Below the pieces are notes generated by a model that did not search any database, was not told the DNA's origin, and saw only the letters and a program-made list of their open reading frames with translations. Below are positions 13,875-16,017 of a DNA stretch of 16,017 nt, piece by piece. The stretch spans positions 1-16,017 of the forward strand of contig JAWBNW010000012.1 in NCBI GenBank assembly GCA_039000685.1. The letters run 5' to 3'. This DNA is from JAVZGQ01 sp039000685 (GTDB taxonomy: Archaea; Aenigmatarchaeota; Aenigmatarchaeia; CG10238-14; SCSR01). Numbering within the stretch: position 1 is the stretch's first letter; each line of letters starts with the position of its first letter. Position numbers and translations under genes: made by a program.

Positions 13875-14806
13875 TTGTACCACTTATATATACCAATTGC
13901 TATCAACAGAATTAAAATCACGACCACAATCCACCAAGAAAAAATTTCTTCCGGTTTTTCTATTATTGGTAAAGCTTCTATTACTAAAGTAGAATTTCTT
14001 GATGTTGAGCCTGTAGTATAGCTCACAGTTGTTAAGACAGTATAATTTCCGTAAGAAATTTTGTTTGAAGGCAAGTAAGTTTTGAAAATTTTTGTTTCAC
14101 CAGGCTTTAGGAATTGGGTGGAAGAAGTCAGATTTTCTATTGAAACACCATCTTTAACTATTTCTTGTAAAGCTCTTGCAGAAATTGTAACGCTGCCAGT
14201 ATTTTGAAAATAAGTGTTGATTTCAAGCCTATTGCCAACATATTTCCCAGCAACCACATCGAGAATTATTCCTCCCCTTTTTGCTTCTCCTGGAACATTA
14301 AATAAAATTGCAACAGAAGTTATGGCAACAACCCTTGCTCCCGCTTGCCCTATTGCTTCAGAAGGAAGAGAAGGCGAAGGTTTAATTTTAACTAAATGAT
14401 ATCCAGGCTCAGCGTTTTTTGGAACATTGAGCAAGAAACTTACTTCTCTCCACCCTCTTATTTCTCCTCCACTAGTCTTTAAAGTTTCATTTGCTGGTTT
14501 AAGTTCTATGGGATTGGACAAAAATTCTGCCCAAGCTTGTGTGCTCTCTTCTGAATAATTGAAAATCAAATCTCTATATCTATCTGAAGAGAAAAAATCT
14601 AAATTTCCATTTTCAGCTTCAAGGTAAACTAGCAAAGGATCAGTTGAAGGCGTCACAAGATAGAATTTAACTATTTTTGTCGATCCTCTTTCAACTTCAC
14701 CTAAATTTATCACAGGTGGGGAAACACCCACAGTGAAATCTGCCGCAAAGACAGGTGAAGAGAGAACAAGCAAAGAAACAAAAATTAATGATAGATAAAA
14801 TCGCAT
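13871..14806 (-). CDS. Secreted, C-terminally anchored Ig-like protein, 311 aa
   Basis: Signal peptide at residues 1-21, cleaved after VFA. Residues 22-170 form a first beta domain opening FTVGVSPPVINLGEVERGST and closing in the GYHLVKIKP and VVAITSVAILFNVPG strands; residues 180-280 form a second (LEINTYFQNTGSVTISARAL, FLKPGETKIFKTYLP). A transmembrane helix lies at about 290-308, with a very short basic tail. The order resembles COG1470-type archaeal membrane proteins. It heads the three-gene group and overlaps the next gene by ATGA. The promoter is in the 38-base divergent spacer. Sequons such as NST and NLT are present. Function not known. Confidence 0.85.
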   Translation of the reverse strand: MRFYLSLIFVSLLVLSSPVFAADFTVGVSPPVINLGEVERGSTKIVKFYLVTPSTDPLLVYLEAENGNLDFFSSDRYRDLIFNYSEESTQAWAEFLSNPIELKPANETLKTSGGEIRGWREVSFLLNVPKNAEPGYHLVKIKPSPSLPSEAIGQAGARVVAITSVAILFNVPGEAKRGGIILDVVAGKYVGNRLEINTYFQNTGSVTISARALQEIVKDGVSIENLTSSTQFLKPGETKIFKTYLPSNKISYGNYTVLTTVSYTTGSTSRNSTLVIEALPIIEKPEEIFSWWIVVVILILLIAIGIYKWYK

Positions 14807-14844
14807 ATTTAACTATTAATTAGGTTTAAAATAAGTGTTTTAAT
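14807..14844. promoter_or_regulatory. Divergent promoter spacer, 38 bases
   Basis: Very A/T-rich spacer between the minus-strand 311-aa gene and the plus-strand PqqD-like gene. For the minus gene the best TATA-like run is TTATTTTAAA (14825-14834), 19-28 bases before its ATG. For the plus gene the stretch around 14808-14820 is TATA-like. With so little room both transcripts are probably nearly leaderless, and their promoters must overlap. No Shine-Dalgarno is seen before either ATG. Confidence 0.45.
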
Positions 14845-15111
14845 ATGGATGAAAAGAAACTCTTGAAAGCAAAAAACTTGAAGATAATCGATCATCTTGG
14901 AACCTACTATGCTACTTTTGACGGTAGCAAGATGTGGAAACTGGAGAAGTGGGTAAGCAAGCTTTTGATGATGTGTGATGGTAAAAAAACTTTTGACCAA
15001 ATTGCAGAAGAAGTGGCAAAATTGGCAGGAGTCCCTACAGAAGAAGTTAAAATTGCCTTGAAAGATGTGATAGAAGAATTGGAAAAAGCAGGTTTCATAG
15101 TCTATGTCTGA
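14845..15111 (+). CDS. PqqD-like small protein, 88 aa
   Basis: Residues about 30-86 fit the PqqD family, a winged-helix fold known as the RiPP recognition element: LLMMCDGKKTFDQIAEEVAKLAGV, then a helix PTEEVKIALKDVIEELEKAGFIVYV. The CDGKKT turn and the final LEKAGF are the best parts. In bacteria PqqD binds a precursor peptide and hands it to a radical SAM enzyme, but neither a radical SAM gene nor a precursor is seen here, so the role in this genome is open. Archaea also have many stand-alone PqqD-like proteins. Length is normal for the family. It has no Shine-Dalgarno and overlaps the convergent regulator gene by 10 bases at the 3' ends. Confidence 0.75.
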   Translation: MDEKKLLKAKNLKIIDHLGTYYATFDGSKMWKLEKWVSKLLMMCDGKKTFDQIAEEVAKLAGVPTEEVKIALKDVIEELEKAGFIVYV

Positions 15112-15305
15112 TCAGCTTTCTTCAGTTTGAACAATCTGTAAGCTCCAATCTTTCTCTCAGTAACTTTTCCCTCCCCAAGAAGCTCGTGAACATAAATTGT
15201 GGCTTTAAATCTATTTACATTGCAGGATCTTGAAATGTCTTGAATTGTTAAGCCTCTTGGTTCCTTTTCAAGCAATTGAAGAATCCTTTGCTTTATTTCT
15301 TCCAT
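15102..15305 (-). CDS. Small winged-helix transcription regulator, 67 aa
   Basis: Residues 2-62 fit a winged helix-turn-helix: helix 1 EEIKQRILQLLEKEP, helix-turn-helix GLTIQDISRSCNVNRFKATIYVHELLGEG, and a wing KVTERKIGAYRLFKL. It resembles the archaeal one-domain regulators of the MarR/ArsR type and the regulator at 12315-12530 in size and plan, although the sequences differ. It is single-domain, with no ligand-binding part. Its 3' end overlaps that of the PqqD-like gene by 10 bases. Its target is unknown; neighbours suggest the PqqD-like gene or the surface protein at 15489. A TATA-like box stands 23-34 bases upstream of the ATG and there is no Shine-Dalgarno. Confidence 0.78.
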   Translation of the reverse strand: MEEIKQRILQLLEKEPRGLTIQDISRSCNVNRFKATIYVHELLGEGKVTERKIGAYRLFKLKKADQT

Positions 15306-15327
15306 ATATTTAATATTTCTGTTTAAG

Positions 15328-15339
15328 AATATTTATTAA
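15328..15339 (-). promoter_or_regulatory. TATA box of the 67-aa regulator
   Basis: TTAATAAATATT on the minus strand, 23-34 bases before the ATG at 15305; predicts a leaderless start. Confidence 0.5.
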
Positions 15340-15456
15340 CTTAGTTTTAAAAACCAATGTTTCAAAAGTTTTTTTATTTTAATTTTTTTCTGGCGATAAT
15401 CAATTTTTTTTTATGAATATTATCTTTTACAGTTAAAATTATAAAAAAACATTAGA
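15340..15456. other. A/T-rich spacer with T tracts
   Basis: Spacer between the divergent regulator and surface-protein genes. On the plus strand it has T runs at 15369-15375, 15383-15389 and 15404-15412. Archaeal terminators are often plain T runs, so these could stop plus-strand readthrough from the PqqD-like gene; they could equally bend the DNA upstream of the surface-protein promoter. No open reading frame or RNA gene was seen. Confidence 0.35.
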
Positions 15457-15464
15457 TTTAAATA
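15457..15464 (+). promoter_or_regulatory. TATA box of the plus-strand surface-protein gene
   Basis: TTTAAATA, 25-32 bases before the ATG at 15489, the same word and nearly the same spacing as the boxes at 3755 and 12556. Confidence 0.6.
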
Positions 15465-15488
15465 GTATATTTAACAAAAATATTAAAT

Positions 15489-16017
15489 ATGAAGATAAAC
15501 AGTAGTGTTAACATTAAAAGAAACCTAGTCCTTCTGGTGACAGTTTTAAGCTTCTTCTTGCTTTTGTCATTTTCAGTTCTGGCAGAAGATGTAAGTGACA
15601 CGGCAAGTATATATGTGGGTGTGCAATCTGTCACAGAGATAACAGTCTCACCATCAATTTTATCTTGGACAGCACAGCCTGCTCATGCAGGCGGCACCAA
15701 GCTCTTAGACATCATCAACACAGGCTCCCTGAATGTCACCAATATTCATGCTTACGTCGATACGCTAACAGACGAAACAGAAAGACCTTATGGCTCTGCC
15801 AATGCCACAAAGTATGCTGCAGGCGGTGTTATAGTCTTCAAGAACGAGACTTACAACAAATTCTTCTTTGCAGGTAGGATAGAATGGAACTGGACTGAAG
15901 CAATATCAAACCTACAAACAGGAGGTGTTAATTCACCAAAAGCCTGGGGCTTCTTCAAGAACACGAGCTTTGAATATGTTTGGCTCCTAGGCAATGGAAC
16001 AGGCGGCTTCTGCAACA
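15489..16017 (+). CDS. Secreted surface protein, 3' end beyond the window
   Basis: An open frame from ATG 15489 runs to the window edge (176 codons). Residues 1-32 are a signal peptide with a basic n-region, a long hydrophobic core and likely cleavage after VLA. The mature part is strand-rich, begins EDVSDTASIYVGVQSVTEI, and includes SPSILSWTAQPAHAGGTKLLDIINTG, a motif of Ig-like surface proteins, plus several sequons (NVT, NAT, NET, NWT, NTS, NGT). Codon choice is unlike the rest of the window: many codons end in C or G (GGC, GCC, AAC, TTC), and the line 15661-15720 has 31 G+C of 60. This may mark a highly expressed envelope protein such as an S-layer or major surface protein, or recent transfer. 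Family not recognised. Confidence 0.82.
   Translation, partial: MKINSSVNIKRNLVLLVTVLSFFLLLSFSVLAEDVSDTASIYVGVQSVTEITVSPSILSWTAQPAHAGGTKLLDIINTGSLNVTNIHAYVDTLTDETERPYGSANATKYAAGGVIVFKNETYNKFFFAGRIEWNWTEAISNLQTGGVNSPKAWGFFKNTSFEYVWLLGNGTGGFCN

Noticed and set aside
14809..15098. Minus-strand frames opposite the PqqD-like gene
   Set aside because: The plus-strand frame matches a known family, whereas the antisense frames show no recognisable features.
14845..15305. RiPP biosynthesis locus
   Set aside because: No radical SAM enzyme, precursor peptide or transporter is visible near the PqqD-like gene.
15395..15424. Possible hairpin GATAAT/ATTATC around a T run
   Set aside because: Only 6 bp of A/T-rich pairing across an 18-base loop, expected by chance in this spacer.
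15665..15877. Plus-strand 70-codon open frame
   Set aside because: It is another frame of the secreted protein starting at 15489, rich in Cys, Arg and His with no plausible start signals.

Overview
The window looks like part of the genome of an AT-rich archaeon, most likely a DPANN-type lineage (Aenigmarchaeota, Woesearchaeota or Nanoarchaeota-like). Four things point there: a CDC48-type AAA ATPase carrying an intein, archaeal TATA boxes at a fixed distance from leaderless starts, many small tightly overlapping genes, and a large share of secreted Ig-like proteins rich in N-glycosylation sequons. No tRNA, rRNA, CRISPR array, transposase or insertion sequence was seen. The taxonomic guess rests on gene style, not on a marker search.

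Layout. Nearly all genes are on the minus strand. (1) 1-3762: a two-gene operon of a 114-aa unrecognised protein and CDC48. The CDC48 D1 domain is interrupted by a 556-aa intein with a LAGLIDADG endonuclease. The D2 end is cut by the window edge and ends in an odd D1-like, frameshifted stretch. (2) 3803-12563: a long run of eight minus-strand genes, read from high to low coordinate: small winged-helix regulator, 786-aa membrane-anchored Ig-like protein, MinD-like ATPase, 821-aa secreted protein with a predicted seven-bladed propeller, 197-aa and 414-aa membrane-anchored Ig-like proteins, 83-aa small protein, second MinD-like ATPase. The first six overlap or are separated by only 4 bases; the last two follow gaps of 23 and 28 bases. 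(3) 12605-14806: three overlapping or near-overlapping genes, all secreted or membrane Ig-like proteins. (4) 14845-15305: a PqqD-like 88-aa protein on the plus strand, facing a 67-aa winged-helix protein. (5) 15489-end: the start of a secreted protein on the plus strand with clearly richer G+C codon choice.

How the genes may work together (inference). Region 2 pairs two MinD/ParA ATPases, both ending in a likely membrane-binding amphipathic helix, with a set of surface proteins, three of them membrane-anchored and one free of any C-terminal anchor. The first gene is a DNA-binding protein whose promoter carries two copies of a palindromic site, so the whole cluster may be autoregulated. A reasonable reading is a cell-surface adhesion or envelope assembly whose position or assembly is set by the MinD pair. 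Region 3 would supply further extracellular parts. I do not recognise this as a named system.

Translation uses two modes: operon heads appear leaderless, with a TATA box 26-33 bases before the ATG, whereas several internal genes have clear Shine-Dalgarno sites. This was used to shift several gene starts inward from the longest possible reading frame.
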